IMG/VR virus record: IMGVR_UViG_3300042564_006016 | Span: 1 to 54,562 of that record | Strand: one strand, 5' to 3' | DNA length: 54,562 bases | Origin: a virus | Part shown: piece after piece, positions 28,568 to 37,039 of the stretch | Position numbering within the stretch: position 1 is the first letter of the stretch | Layout of the letters: each line of letters begins with the position of its first letter | The notes under the pieces: generated by a model | Seen by the model: the letters and a program-made list of their open reading frames with translations, nothing else | The model's database searches: none | Told to the model about the DNA's origin: nothing | Position numbers and translations under genes: made by a program

Positions 28568-29767
28568 ATGCCAAATTTTAACGAAAATATTGTTGAATTT
28601 TTAAACAACAGTAGTTCAAATTTTACATCTACAGTAGATGTACAAAGAAAAGCAGCTTTAGTCGAAGCTATGGAATCTACCAAAGGAGACTTTATAAGAT
28701 CTATCGACTTAATGTTAATTCACGATGAAGAACTCAGAAATGAATTTAACTACGAAGCTAGGAAACAAGGCAAAAGTGGAGTAGCTTACCCTATTCTTGC
28801 TAGAGGCTTGTTTGAAGCAGGTAAAATTGATGAGAAAACTTATCAGCGTGCTGCTGGAGTACTAGACACAGTAACCAACCCAGGAGGTGCAAATTTCCTA
28901 CAAACTACAGTAGCAAACTTTGTTGCTGAAACTATTGATGAAGTAGGTTTAGTAGCTAAAGAAGTCCAAAAATTTGACTTAAAAGGTGAAGGTAATTTAC
29001 AAATCCCTATTTTTAATCCAAAACTTAAATCTGCTTTTGCTGCTAACACTGCAAATTACACTGATTTAGGTTCGACTATTGAAAGTGGAATTGGTTTTAT
29101 TACTTTAAACTCACAAAAAGTTGGTGCTTACACTCAGCTAAGACCAGATTTCATGAATAAACTAGGTGCTGGAAGATTACAATTTATCTTAAAGCAACTT
29201 GCTGAAGCTCAAGCTCGTGCTTATGATGATGTCATTTTAAATGGTACTGGTTCTTCTCCAATCCCAACAGGTATGAATCAAAATGCTTTAACAGCAGGAA
29301 CAGATTTCGCAGTTGGTTCAGACATTTTTGATACATTGTTAAATGCAATCGAAACTATTTCTGACCGTAGAGCTGGAAGAACTTCTGATATCAGAATATT
29401 CATGAATACCTCAGCTAAACAAGAATTTGTTAAATTAGAAAGACTTTTGTCTAACGATAGAACTAATATCTTGCAAAGTTCAAAAGGAGGGCTAACAATT
29501 GCAGATTATCCTGTAATTATTACTGATGTAATTTTGAATACCAATGCTACAGCACCTGCAAATAAGACATCTTTAGTAACTGTTGGTTATGCTAATCAAT
29601 ACTACTGGGGTAACTCTAAAGCACCACAAGTTGTATCTGATAGTTCAGTTGGGTTCTTAAGTGAAACTGAGACTCTTAGAGTTTCTGGAATGGCTGATGG
29701 AAAACCAGCATTTAACAATGCATTTGCTAAATTTACAGTAACAACTGGAGTAGAAGGAACTTTATAA
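28568..29767 (+). CDS. major capsid protein, HK97 fold
   Basis: 399 residues. An N-terminal helical arm (removed in many relatives) is followed by typical capsid features: FLQTTVANFVAETIDEVGLVAK, the RAYDDVILNGTGSSPIPTG loop near residues 217-238, and a DIRIFMNTSAKQEFVKLERL / KGGLTIADYPVIITD core. It lies directly after the protease-scaffold gene. It forms the icosahedral shell. Confidence 0.88.
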   Translation: MPNFNENIVEFLNNSSSNFTSTVDVQRKAALVEAMESTKGDFIRSIDLMLIHDEELRNEFNYEARKQGKSGVAYPILARGLFEAGKIDEKTYQRAAGVLDTVTNPGGANFLQTTVANFVAETIDEVGLVAKEVQKFDLKGEGNLQIPIFNPKLKSAFAANTANYTDLGSTIESGIGFITLNSQKVGAYTQLRPDFMNKLGAGRLQFILKQLAEAQARAYDDVILNGTGSSPIPTGMNQNALTAGTDFAVGSDIFDTLLNAIETISDRRAGRTSDIRIFMNTSAKQEFVKLERLLSNDRTNILQSSKGGLTIADYPVIITDVILNTNATAPANKTSLVTVGYANQYYWGNSKAPQVVSDSSVGFLSETETLRVSGMADGKPAFNNAFAKFTVTTGVEGTL

Positions 29768-29777
29768 TCTTAATTTT

Positions 29778-29972
29778 ATGACTTATATAGTAAAAGCTAA
29801 CTTTACACTTGGAAACAAGACTTATTTTATAGGCGAGACTTTTGAAGAAAAATCCTTTGCTAATTTAGCAATCCTTCCTTATTTTCTACAAAATGATAGT
29901 GTAGAAATTTTAAAAGAAAAGCCTGTAAAAAAGGAAACAGCTGAAAAAACTGAACAAAAAAAACCTAACTAA
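29778..29972 (+). CDS. small head protein
   Basis: 64 residues, YIVKANFTLGNKTYFIGE then a Lys/Glu-rich tail. The position after the capsid gene is that of head-fibre or head-decoration small proteins, but no family was recognised. Confidence 0.65.
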   Translation: MTYIVKANFTLGNKTYFIGETFEEKSFANLAILPYFLQNDSVEILKEKPVKKETAEKTEQKKPN

Positions 29973-29975
29973 CCA

Positions 29976-30680
29976 ATGCCATCTCTAACTCTCTCTGAAA
30001 TTAAAGCTTTAATCCCTATAGAAGGGGAAATAAGCGATAGTCTCTTAGAGAGTTATAGTGAAATTGTAACCACAGAAGCGGATTTGCAACTTAGAAATAT
30101 TTTTGCCAGTCCGCTTCCTACGGTTACTGAAGCTAATTGTTATAACTACCAAACCTACAACACTTATGGAACTAGATTTGTGTCAGTTACCGCTTGGCAA
30201 CCAACAGCCTTGGTAATCAAAAAAATCTGTGTAGATAAATCAGAAAGTACAACTTTAACTGAGACTCCTTTAGTTTTTGGTACTGATTATGTGTTTTTTT
30301 ATGGCAAAACTGGTGGTAAAATACCTGGAATAAACCAACCTGTAACAGGTGTAAAACTAATAAACAATTATCTAAGCTATAACGAAAGGTTAAGATTGGC
30401 TGGTACTTACGGCTGGCAAGTTGGCTACCCTAGCAATGTTAAAGTGGCTTTAGCTCAAGCAATTGTAGATCTAGCAGGGCAAGCTCAAACTAACGCTGAA
30501 AATGGCGGGAGTAGTATTGCTTTTAGGATTAAAAACCGAACAGTCGAAAAAGAAATTGACCCAAAAATGCTTGAAAAACAAAACGCTGAAGCTAAAAATA
30601 TTTTAAGCGACCCAGAAACTCAATCAATTTTTAGAAGTTATCTAAACGCTGGTGATGAACTAATAAGTACAATTTGCTAA
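29976..30680 (+). CDS. head-tail connector / adaptor protein
   Basis: 234 residues. The N-terminal helical part (LTLSEIKALIPIEGEISDSL) resembles phage gp6/gp15-type adaptors that dock under the portal. The order after the capsid genes supports this. It stops directly before the next ATG. Confidence 0.6.
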   Translation: MPSLTLSEIKALIPIEGEISDSLLESYSEIVTTEADLQLRNIFASPLPTVTEANCYNYQTYNTYGTRFVSVTAWQPTALVIKKICVDKSESTTLTETPLVFGTDYVFFYGKTGGKIPGINQPVTGVKLINNYLSYNERLRLAGTYGWQVGYPSNVKVALAQAIVDLAGQAQTNAENGGSSIAFRIKNRTVEKEIDPKMLEKQNAEAKNILSDPETQSIFRSYLNAGDELISTIC

Positions 30681-31025
30681 ATGACTTTTGCTAAACACCC
30701 AGTAACAATAACAGAAATTAAAGAGGTTGTAGTAGGAAAAACCCCAACCAAACAATCTACAGTTTTAATTGATAACAAAAGAATGGTTGTTGGCAGATAC
30801 CCAGCTTACCAAACCCTACAAATTAACAAACAATATGGACTAAATGCTCAGGCTTTGTATTTTATTTTATCTAAAAAACAAGACCCAATTATACCTCAAA
30901 ACTCAAGAGTTGTAACAAACATAAACGGTTTAGAAATTAAAGGGAAAGCCCTTTTTACCGAACCTTTCGAAGAGTCTGAAATTGGTTTTACTTTTGAAAC
31001 TACTTTTATGTCGGATAATCAGTAA
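30681..31025 (+). CDS. putative head-closure protein
   Basis: 114 residues, beta-rich (ITEIKEVVVGKTPTKQSTVL), immediately following the adaptor with no gap. Size and order suit a head-closure/stopper protein. Assignment by synteny. Confidence 0.5.
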   Translation: MTFAKHPVTITEIKEVVVGKTPTKQSTVLIDNKRMVVGRYPAYQTLQINKQYGLNAQALYFILSKKQDPIIPQNSRVVTNINGLEIKGKALFTEPFEESEIGFTFETTFMSDNQ

Positions 31026-31033
31026 TTTAAATC

Positions 31034-31066
31034 GAGGGCTAATACTCGTCGCACCTTTTAGCCCTC
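31034..31066 (+). promoter_or_regulatory. intergenic hairpin in the head-tail operon
   Basis: GAGGGCTA (31034-31041) pairs with TAGCCCTC (31059-31066). The loop contains CGTCGCACC, the exact complement of GGTGCGACG at 32263 and 34647 in the same operon. No U-run follows, so it is more likely an RNA processing or translational element than a terminator. Confidence 0.6.
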
Positions 31067-31082
31067 AACTTAACTTATTTTT

Positions 31083-31241
31083 ATGTCTCAAACTAAACCT
31101 CAACCAAAATACGAAATTGTAAGAAAAGATTTAATAAAAAATCAGTCTGAATTAGAAAACTTGCTTGAAAAAAAAGGTAATTTGGAGCTTTTATTAAGTC
31201 TTGGCTATATTGCTCCCGCAGAAGAGACAAAATCTAAATAA
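31083..31241 (+). CDS. hypothetical small protein
   Basis: 52 residues (NQSELENLLEKKGNLELLLS), acidic helical. ATGTCT start between head-closure and tail genes, downstream of the 31034 hairpin. Probably a head-tail joining accessory. Confidence 0.6.
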   Translation: MSQTKPQPKYEIVRKDLIKNQSELENLLEKKGNLELLLSLGYIAPAEETKSK

Positions 31242-31249
31242 AGCTAAAT

Positions 31250-31666
31250 ATGGCAATATTAACACAAAAAGGCTGGGTTGGTTTTGCAAGCGGGAATAAA
31301 AATATAATAATTACTGACTTTTTTAGCTTATTAAAAAAAAGTCAGCCTAAAATTGATAAAATGGCAACTGAAACTGTCAAAGAGCAGTTTGGGCTTTTTA
31401 ACCCGCCTATTAACTATGACAATGACCCAGGTAAAAGTACTGGCCTAACCAAAGCCGATACTAAAGCTTACTCTTTTTTTGGTGACAAAAATCTTGTTAT
31501 TAGATTTAAAACCCCAAACAACAGACCTTCAAGAGATGGGCAACTTAGAGGTTATGCTGTTTTTTCTTTGCTTGGGTTGTCAACCTCCAAAAAATACGGC
31601 GAGAGAAATTGGCTCAAAAAAGGAGCTGAAAAAACCTTTGAAAAAATTGCAAATAGTGAATTTTAA
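31250..31666 (+). CDS. putative neck / tail-completion protein
   Basis: 138 residues with a KPKIDKMATETVKEQFGLFNP-like helical start (numbered about 35-55) and a basic C-terminus (KYGERNWLKKGAEKTFEKIA) reminiscent of HK97 gp10-type proteins. Order supports a neck role. Confidence 0.55.
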   Translation: MAILTQKGWVGFASGNKNIIITDFFSLLKKSQPKIDKMATETVKEQFGLFNPPINYDNDPGKSTGLTKADTKAYSFFGDKNLVIRFKTPNNRPSRDGQLRGYAVFSLLGLSTSKKYGERNWLKKGAEKTFEKIANSEF

Positions 31667-31674
31667 CTTTAAAT

Positions 31675-32259
31675 ATGTTCGGTAATTATAAATACAACCC
31701 AAAAAATCCAGACGCTCTTTTAGAGAGTGACTTAGACAACTTTGTTTTTTGTCTTTTAAGTGATGTCTTGGAAGATTCAAGTAATTTGGATTTAAAAAAC
31801 GAAACTAAAATAAATTATGCTTTGATGACAGATGTAAATTTAGATGGTAAAAAGTTTTTGCTTTCATTTCAGCTAAACAAATTAGACCCTAGAAATGCAG
31901 ATTTCCTTAAAAAATTTGATGACACAGGTAAATATGCTGATGTTGTTTTTGAAATTGCTTTGATGACGCCTTTGGACACTAAAATTTTAGATACTGAAGA
32001 TTATTACAGTGGTGTAGAATTTAAAAGAATTTTTGAAACCTTGATTTTAGCTATTACTGATAATCATAACGCAGATCTTAACACTCCAATTGCTCCAAAC
32101 TACAAAGTAACTTTAGACAACGACAAAGTGCTTAGTAATAACCTAGAATTAAATAAAACTGATAATAATGCACAATATTTTATTAGCCAGATTAACGGAA
32201 ATACAGGCAATTACTTGACAGGATTAACAAACATTCTTTTTAGTATAGTTAAAGAGTAA
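31675..32259 (+). CDS. putative tail terminator protein
   Basis: 194 residues, alpha/beta, located between the neck protein and the tail tube protein where tail terminators are encoded. No specific motif recognised (DLDNFVFCLLSDVLEDSSNL). Confidence 0.5.
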   Translation: MFGNYKYNPKNPDALLESDLDNFVFCLLSDVLEDSSNLDLKNETKINYALMTDVNLDGKKFLLSFQLNKLDPRNADFLKKFDDTGKYADVVFEIALMTPLDTKILDTEDYYSGVEFKRIFETLILAITDNHNADLNTPIAPNYKVTLDNDKVLSNNLELNKTDNNAQYFISQINGNTGNYLTGLTNILFSIVKE

Positions 32260-32319
32260 TTGGGTGCGACGCTAATTTAACTACTGTTATTTAATGTCCA
32301 ACATAAACTACGCACCCAA
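32260..32319 (+). promoter_or_regulatory. hairpin enclosing the tail-tube start codon
   Basis: TTGGGTGCG (32260-32268) pairs perfectly with CGCACCCAA (32311-32319). The ATG at 32294 lies in the 42-base loop. Confidence 0.65.
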
Positions 32320-33577
32320 ACTCAACCACGGAGGAGCCGCACAGTATAACGCAACTTACCGATACTGGCAATACAAAGATGATGTTGTAAGCAACTATCT
32401 ATATTTAGATGGCTCTACCTTAGCGACTCCTACAGTTTCAGGAACTGCTACCGCAACTCTTAGAACTGTTGACGGACCAAAAGGAGGAGAAATTGTTTAT
32501 TCTAGTAAAGACCCTAGCAACAAACCTTTGACAGGTAGAAATAACCCACCTTATTACAGAATTGCAAATGGAGCTACCGCGACTTCTCCAATTAAATTTA
32601 ATTTTTCAAGGAATTTAAGCTTGGATTATTGGAGTTCTATTACTATTCGACAAGTAGGAGGAAGCCCTGTAGCTGGTAAATTTAAGCTTAGATCAAGTGG
32701 AACTAACGAAAGAATTTTTAGCTTTACGACTGCTGGAACTGGCTGGGCAAACTTCAATTTCCAAAATTTGGTTGACGGGGTTGCTGGTGCTGGTGGAGAT
32801 CCTGTATGGGCAAGCATTACTGAAATTGAATTTACTCTGGATACTGTAAGTACTTCAATTGATGTAGCTTTTGTACAGACTGCAAATACTGTTCAACAGT
32901 TGATAGGCTACCAGCCAAATATAGAATTTGGTTGTATTAGTGAAGCTGAAATGGAAGACGCTATGGAGTCTGCTGATATTACTTGCGGACAAAGAGTTGA
33001 GGGTAAAATCCCAACTAGCGATGCAGTTTCGGTGGTTGTAAAATCTCAAACTGAAGATCCTGAGGCTATGGCTTTGAGAACTGGAGAAGTAGTAGTACAA
33101 GACAGGCATTACTATGATATAACCTATAACAGTCCTACAATTGGAAGGCGTGCTGTAAGTACTGGGGTAACAACTATTGACTCTGGATTGGATATTGTAA
33201 ATGTATATTATGGCGACATAAAACTAGCAAAGGTAGAAAGTGCTACTAATGTTCCTGTAAATGGTTTTCACTACACTGGTACTACTCTAACCACCAACAC
33301 CACTCAAATTGCTACAGGACAAATTTTGACCATTAAGACTAAAGTTTCGGCAATCATGAATGTAAGAAAGAGAAAAGCTTTGAAATTAGCACCTCTTGGA
33401 GAATTAACTTTTAATAGAAAAACCAAACAAGGAATCACAAAAATTGTGGTAATGCCTAAAGCCCAACCAATGATTGAACCTGAGTCTGCTGGCGATGTAG
33501 ATACTGTAGGTACTAAATTCTTTGCATACTTTGATAATGCAAGTGATAGCTACTACACAGAAGGCTACCAAGGCTAA
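32294..33577 (+). CDS. major tail (tube) protein
   Basis: 427 residues, larger than the common 200-300, with an added N-terminal domain. The first 200 residues are a beta-sandwich-like module (SITIRQVGGSPVAGKFKLRS). The remainder (EFGCISEAEMEDAMESADIT, GEVVVQDRHYYDITYNSP) fits a tube protein. It precedes the frameshifted chaperone and tape measure genes, the standard order. Start codon within a hairpin loop. Confidence 0.7.
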   Translation: MSNINYAPKLNHGGAAQYNATYRYWQYKDDVVSNYLYLDGSTLATPTVSGTATATLRTVDGPKGGEIVYSSKDPSNKPLTGRNNPPYYRIANGATATSPIKFNFSRNLSLDYWSSITIRQVGGSPVAGKFKLRSSGTNERIFSFTTAGTGWANFNFQNLVDGVAGAGGDPVWASITEIEFTLDTVSTSIDVAFVQTANTVQQLIGYQPNIEFGCISEAEMEDAMESADITCGQRVEGKIPTSDAVSVVVKSQTEDPEAMALRTGEVVVQDRHYYDITYNSPTIGRRAVSTGVTTIDSGLDIVNVYYGDIKLAKVESATNVPVNGFHYTGTTLTTNTTQIATGQILTIKTKVSAIMNVRKRKALKLAPLGELTFNRKTKQGITKIVVMPKAQPMIEPESAGDVDTVGTKFFAYFDNASDSYYTEGYQG

Positions 33578-33608
33578 CTTGACTAAAAAATAAAGCTAAT
33601 TATATGAT

Positions 33609-33631
33609 AGGGGTGTATGAGCGACACCCCT
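33609..33631 (+). promoter_or_regulatory. hairpin with start codon in its loop
   Basis: AGGGGTGT (33609-33616) pairs perfectly with ACACCCCT (33624-33631). The seven-base loop is ATGAGCG, so the chaperone start codon is displayed at the tip of an 8-bp stem. Confidence 0.75.
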
Positions 33632-34363
33632 TTAGCTGTTGAGGCTGAAAATAGCCTTTTAAAAGCCAAAACTGATTTTTTAAAAGAATTTAAAATACCT
33701 GATTTTGTTTGTTATTCGATAGATAATAAAGCAGTTAGTCTTGTAGTAGAGTATCGTTTGAACTATGAAAATTTTAAGGCTACTAAAAATGTAGATAATA
33801 AAGTACAAGCTGAGCTTATAAATTTTATAACCAACGAAATAGAAGAGGTGGAGCAATTTTTAGCTAATACAGAAAAACCAGAAAATTATAATACCTTAAA
33901 AGAAGAAAAAGAAACTTTAGAAAATATTTTAAAAAACAACCCAACCCTTCCAAAAGAAAAGCAAACTGAAAATATAAAAAGATTAGAAACAATAGAATTA
34001 GAATTAAGTAACTTAAGAAATGATCTTTTTTTTAAAGAGATTGAAAATACTAAAGATACTCAAAAATTATTAGCTACTCCTAAATTAGCTAAATTAGTTT
34101 TAAGCTTTATGACTGCGGATAACACGGTGACTGAGTATAGAGAAATAGATCCTGAAGGCAAAGAAGCTATTTTAAAAAATAAAATTGTTAAATATTTTTT
34201 TGAAGGTCACGACAAAACAAAAGAGGAAGTTGAATCAATCAAAAAGAAAATGACTATTAGTAAATTTAAAGTTCTTTGTGTAGGGATCTGCCAAGAGCCT
34301 GAAAATGGTTTAGATAGTTCTATTACAGATTTTTTCGTAAAAACCCTGAGTATTCAAAATTAG
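33617..34363 (+). CDS. tail assembly chaperone, short form (G-like)
   Basis: 248 residues, acidic and helical with coiled-coil sections (about 70-140). Located between the tube and tape measure genes, the place of lambda G. Near its end the heptamer T TTT TTC (34330-34336) allows a -1 shift into a second frame, giving a longer GT-like form. The start codon sits in a hairpin loop. Confidence 0.8.
   Translation: MSDTPLAVEAENSLLKAKTDFLKEFKIPDFVCYSIDNKAVSLVVEYRLNYENFKATKNVDNKVQAELINFITNEIEEVEQFLANTEKPENYNTLKEEKETLENILKNNPTLPKEKQTENIKRLETIELELSNLRNDLFFKEIENTKDTQKLLATPKLAKLVLSFMTADNTVTEYREIDPEGKEAILKNKIVKYFFEGHDKTKEEVESIKKKMTISKFKVLCVGICQEPENGLDSSITDFFVKTLSIQN
34330..34336 (+). promoter_or_regulatory. 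-1 ribosomal frameshift slippery site
   Basis: T TTT TTC in the frame of the 33617 gene fits the X XXY YYZ rule. After a -1 slip, reading continues CGT AAA AAC ... to the stop at 34623. The overlap frame is open from 34318 onward. Confidence 0.75.
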
Positions 34364-34623
34364 AAAAAACTGCAGGGGAAGACCCAAACAAAGGGCAATA
34401 TCTTATTTGGTCTTTTCTGCCTGATATTTTTAGATTATGCATGAAAATATACAAAGACCTAGATTATGTAAAACCCCATAGTGTCAGAGAACAATATGAA
34501 ATGTATTTATTGCACCTTAACGACAAAGGGTTTCAATATAAAAATGGAAGAAACGCTAAGGGTGAAGATGTTTATATAGCCTCAGTGCCTTATTTGCTTA
34601 AAGTTGACAAAAGCAAACCTTAA
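34336..34623 (+). CDS. tail assembly chaperone frameshift extension (T-like)
   Basis: 95 codons in the -1 frame, read after the slip at 34336, so the fusion product would have about 335 residues. Includes GQYLIWSFLPDIFRLC and the C-terminal YVKPHSVREQYEMYLLHLND. An ATG at 34441 exists, but the open frame extends upstream to the slippery site, which is typical of GT fusions. Confidence 0.75.
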   Translation, partial: RKNPEYSKLEKTAGEDPNKGQYLIWSFLPDIFRLCMKIYKDLDYVKPHSVREQYEMYLLHLNDKGFQYKNGRNAKGEDVYIASVPYLLKVDKSKP

Positions 34624-34637
34624 AAGCTTAAATTTGT

Positions 34638-37037
34638 GTGATACAGGGTGCGACGGTTAATAACCAACCTGTGGCAACTAGAGAACTCACATATGATATA
34701 GTACTCCGAACTGAAAAAGCAGTAGCGGAGATTAAATCAATGTTGGCTAAAAGCAACAAAGAAGCTGAAAAACAAGGCAAAACGGCTGGTGAAAATTACG
34801 CTAAAGGAGTTAAAAGTGAAATTGATAAACTCAAAATAGATATTTTGCAAGGAGCAAAAGTTGATAAGTTTAAATTAAATCAACTTAAAAACGAAATACA
34901 AGCTGGGTTAGCTAGTGGGCAACTAAACAATGCTGAAGCATTAGGCTTATTTAATTCTCTTTTTGGAGTGGCAAAAGATCAAGGAGCTGAAGTTGCTAAA
35001 CAATTTAGCAAGGCGTTTAAAATAACTATCAATGATAGAATCAATAAAATTTTAGGAAATTTAACACAGCCTTTTAAAACTTTAACTAAAAATCTCAGTG
35101 TTGATATTAAAAACGGGTTTAATTATGGAATAAATGAAATAGGAAAAACAAGTTTAAAAGATCTAACAGAAAATACAAAAAACACTACAGCTAAAATTAT
35201 TGAAAACATTAAAAAAATACCTTCACAGATTGGCGATTCTTTGGTTTGGGTAAAAAAGAATATTTTAGATTTTGATTTAAATAAATTAATTTACAAAGAT
35301 TTCCCAGCTTTTACTAAGCAAGTATTTAATAACTTTAAAGGGTTTGCTTCTGGGGCGTTTGAAAGCTTAAAGCAGCTGCCTAGTGTTTTATACAACCTAA
35401 ACCTTAATAAAGTCTTTAGTGGGCTTGGTGGATTTAGCTCAGCAATTCAAGGTGGAATCAAAAACCTTGGAAATTTTGGTTCTATTTTAGGGGAAATAAC
35501 CTCACAAGGAATTAATGGTTTTGGCAAAATGGCTTCGTCTATAGCTGGTGGGCTAGGGAATGCTTTAGCAAGTGCAGGAAAAGGGGCTTTAAATTTAGCT
35601 GGAAATTTAGCTGGAGGAGTTACTACAGCTGGAGTTGCTGGAGTAGTAGCGGGCGGGGCGGGGTTATTTGGACTTGGTGCTTTTGGGGTAAATTTAGCAA
35701 GCCAAATCCAAAGCACAAGAATTTCTCTTGAAACCATGCTTGGTAGTGCTGAAAATGCTAAAGGGCTAATGACAGAGATTACAGCTTTTGCCAAAAAAAC
35801 ACCTTTTAACAGATTGGAATTATTTGATTATTCTAAACAATTGATCGGAGTAGGTATTGCTCAAAAAGACATGATAGGAACTTTAAATAAGTTAGGAAAT
35901 GTTGCCGCTGGTTCTGGAGCACCTTTGCAAAATATAATTACAAACTATGGACAAATTAGAGCTTCAAACAGAGCCTACACTCAAGATTTAAAGCAATTTA
36001 GCAACTTTGGTATTCCTATTTGGGAAAAACTAGCTAAAAACATGGGCATTACTGTTGAACAATTAAGAACTGGGATTGATACCCAAAAAATAAAAGTAAA
36101 TTTTCAAGAAGTAGATAAAGTTTTAAACCAATTGACTAGCTCAGGCGGACAATATTTTGATTTAATGCAAAAGAAATCGGGAACATTTGAGGGGGCAATG
36201 AGTAACTTACAAGATACCTTTGAAAGTATGGTGCTTAAATTTATGGGGGTTGATGATACTGGAAATATAAAAGAAGGTAGTTTTTTTGATATTGCACAGG
36301 ACAAGGCTTTGAAGTTTCAAGGCTGGTTAATGGAAAATGAGGCTCAAATTGGAGAGTGGGGAGGTAAAGTATTTACCAAAATTGGGCAAGGAATGCAGAT
36401 GGCTTGGACTGATATGGTACAGCCAGTTCTTTTAGACCTTCAAGACTGGTTTAATAATGGAGGAAAAGAAGCTATTAAAAGTTTCATGCAAAATGGGTGG
36501 CAGGAAATAGTAAAAGGGTTCACTTATTTTAAAGATGTTGTTTATCCAGACGCAAAAAAGAAACTTGATGAATTTAAAGCTTATATGGCAAGCGAACAAG
36601 GGAAAAAGGATATTAAAGATTTTACTGATTTTATGAAAGGACTTTGGGAAGCTATAAAATTTGTCGCATACTGGTCTGGTGAGGCTATAAAAGGAATTGA
36701 CGGGCTAATTGGGAAGTGGAGAGAATTAAGCAACGCTACTAAATTAGGGGATAGTAGCTTTAGCTTTGCTGGAGTTGCAGCAAACCCTTGGGTTGCAATT
36801 TCGCAGTTAATAGGAGGCAAAAGAGCAAGTGGTGGTCCTGTAGATCCAGGTAAACTCTACGAAGTCGGAGAAAACAACAGAGCCGAATTACTTATGATGA
36901 ATGGCAGACAATACATGATACCTGGGAATAAAGGACAGGTTTTGAATCAAAGCCAGATCGACAACCGTCAAATCAATAGTGGGAACAATGTCACTCAGTA
37001 CATTTTTGGCAATAATTCTTTACAATACGATTTTTAA
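34638..37037 (+). CDS. tape measure protein
   Basis: 799 residues, the longest gene, starting at GTG 34638. It has an N-terminal coiled coil, a long Gly/Ala-rich hydrophobic centre (about 270-365, GGLGNALASAGKGALNLAGN) and a TRISLETMLGSAENAKGLM region at about 358-378 that resembles the conserved TMP N-terminal domain of siphoviruses. A Trp-rich helical part and a GKLYEVGENNRAELLM end motif follow. It sets tail length and is ejected during infection. A hairpin covers its first codons (34643-34672). Confidence 0.88.
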   Translation: MIQGATVNNQPVATRELTYDIVLRTEKAVAEIKSMLAKSNKEAEKQGKTAGENYAKGVKSEIDKLKIDILQGAKVDKFKLNQLKNEIQAGLASGQLNNAEALGLFNSLFGVAKDQGAEVAKQFSKAFKITINDRINKILGNLTQPFKTLTKNLSVDIKNGFNYGINEIGKTSLKDLTENTKNTTAKIIENIKKIPSQIGDSLVWVKKNILDFDLNKLIYKDFPAFTKQVFNNFKGFASGAFESLKQLPSVLYNLNLNKVFSGLGGFSSAIQGGIKNLGNFGSILGEITSQGINGFGKMASSIAGGLGNALASAGKGALNLAGNLAGGVTTAGVAGVVAGGAGLFGLGAFGVNLASQIQSTRISLETMLGSAENAKGLMTEITAFAKKTPFNRLELFDYSKQLIGVGIAQKDMIGTLNKLGNVAAGSGAPLQNIITNYGQIRASNRAYTQDLKQFSNFGIPIWEKLAKNMGITVEQLRTGIDTQKIKVNFQEVDKVLNQLTSSGGQYFDLMQKKSGTFEGAMSNLQDTFESMVLKFMGVDDTGNIKEGSFFDIAQDKALKFQGWLMENEAQIGEWGGKVFTKIGQGMQMAWTDMVQPVLLDLQDWFNNGGKEAIKSFMQNGWQEIVKGFTYFKDVVYPDAKKKLDEFKAYMASEQGKKDIKDFTDFMKGLWEAIKFVAYWSGEAIKGIDGLIGKWRELSNATKLGDSSFSFAGVAANPWVAISQLIGGKRASGGPVDPGKLYEVGENNRAELLMMNGRQYMIPGNKGQVLNQSQIDNRQINSGNNVTQYIFGNNSLQYDF
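34643..34672 (+). promoter_or_regulatory. hairpin over the first codons of the tape measure gene
   Basis: ACAGG (34643-34647) pairs with CCTGT (34668-34672), enclosing GGTTA/TAACC (34655-34659, 34661-34665). It begins five bases after the GTG start. Confidence 0.45.
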
Positions 37038-37039
37038 TT

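Noticed and set aside
35447-35794. Minus-strand gene opposite the tape measure gene
   Set aside because: Low-complexity shadow of the Gly/Ala-rich region of the tape measure gene.
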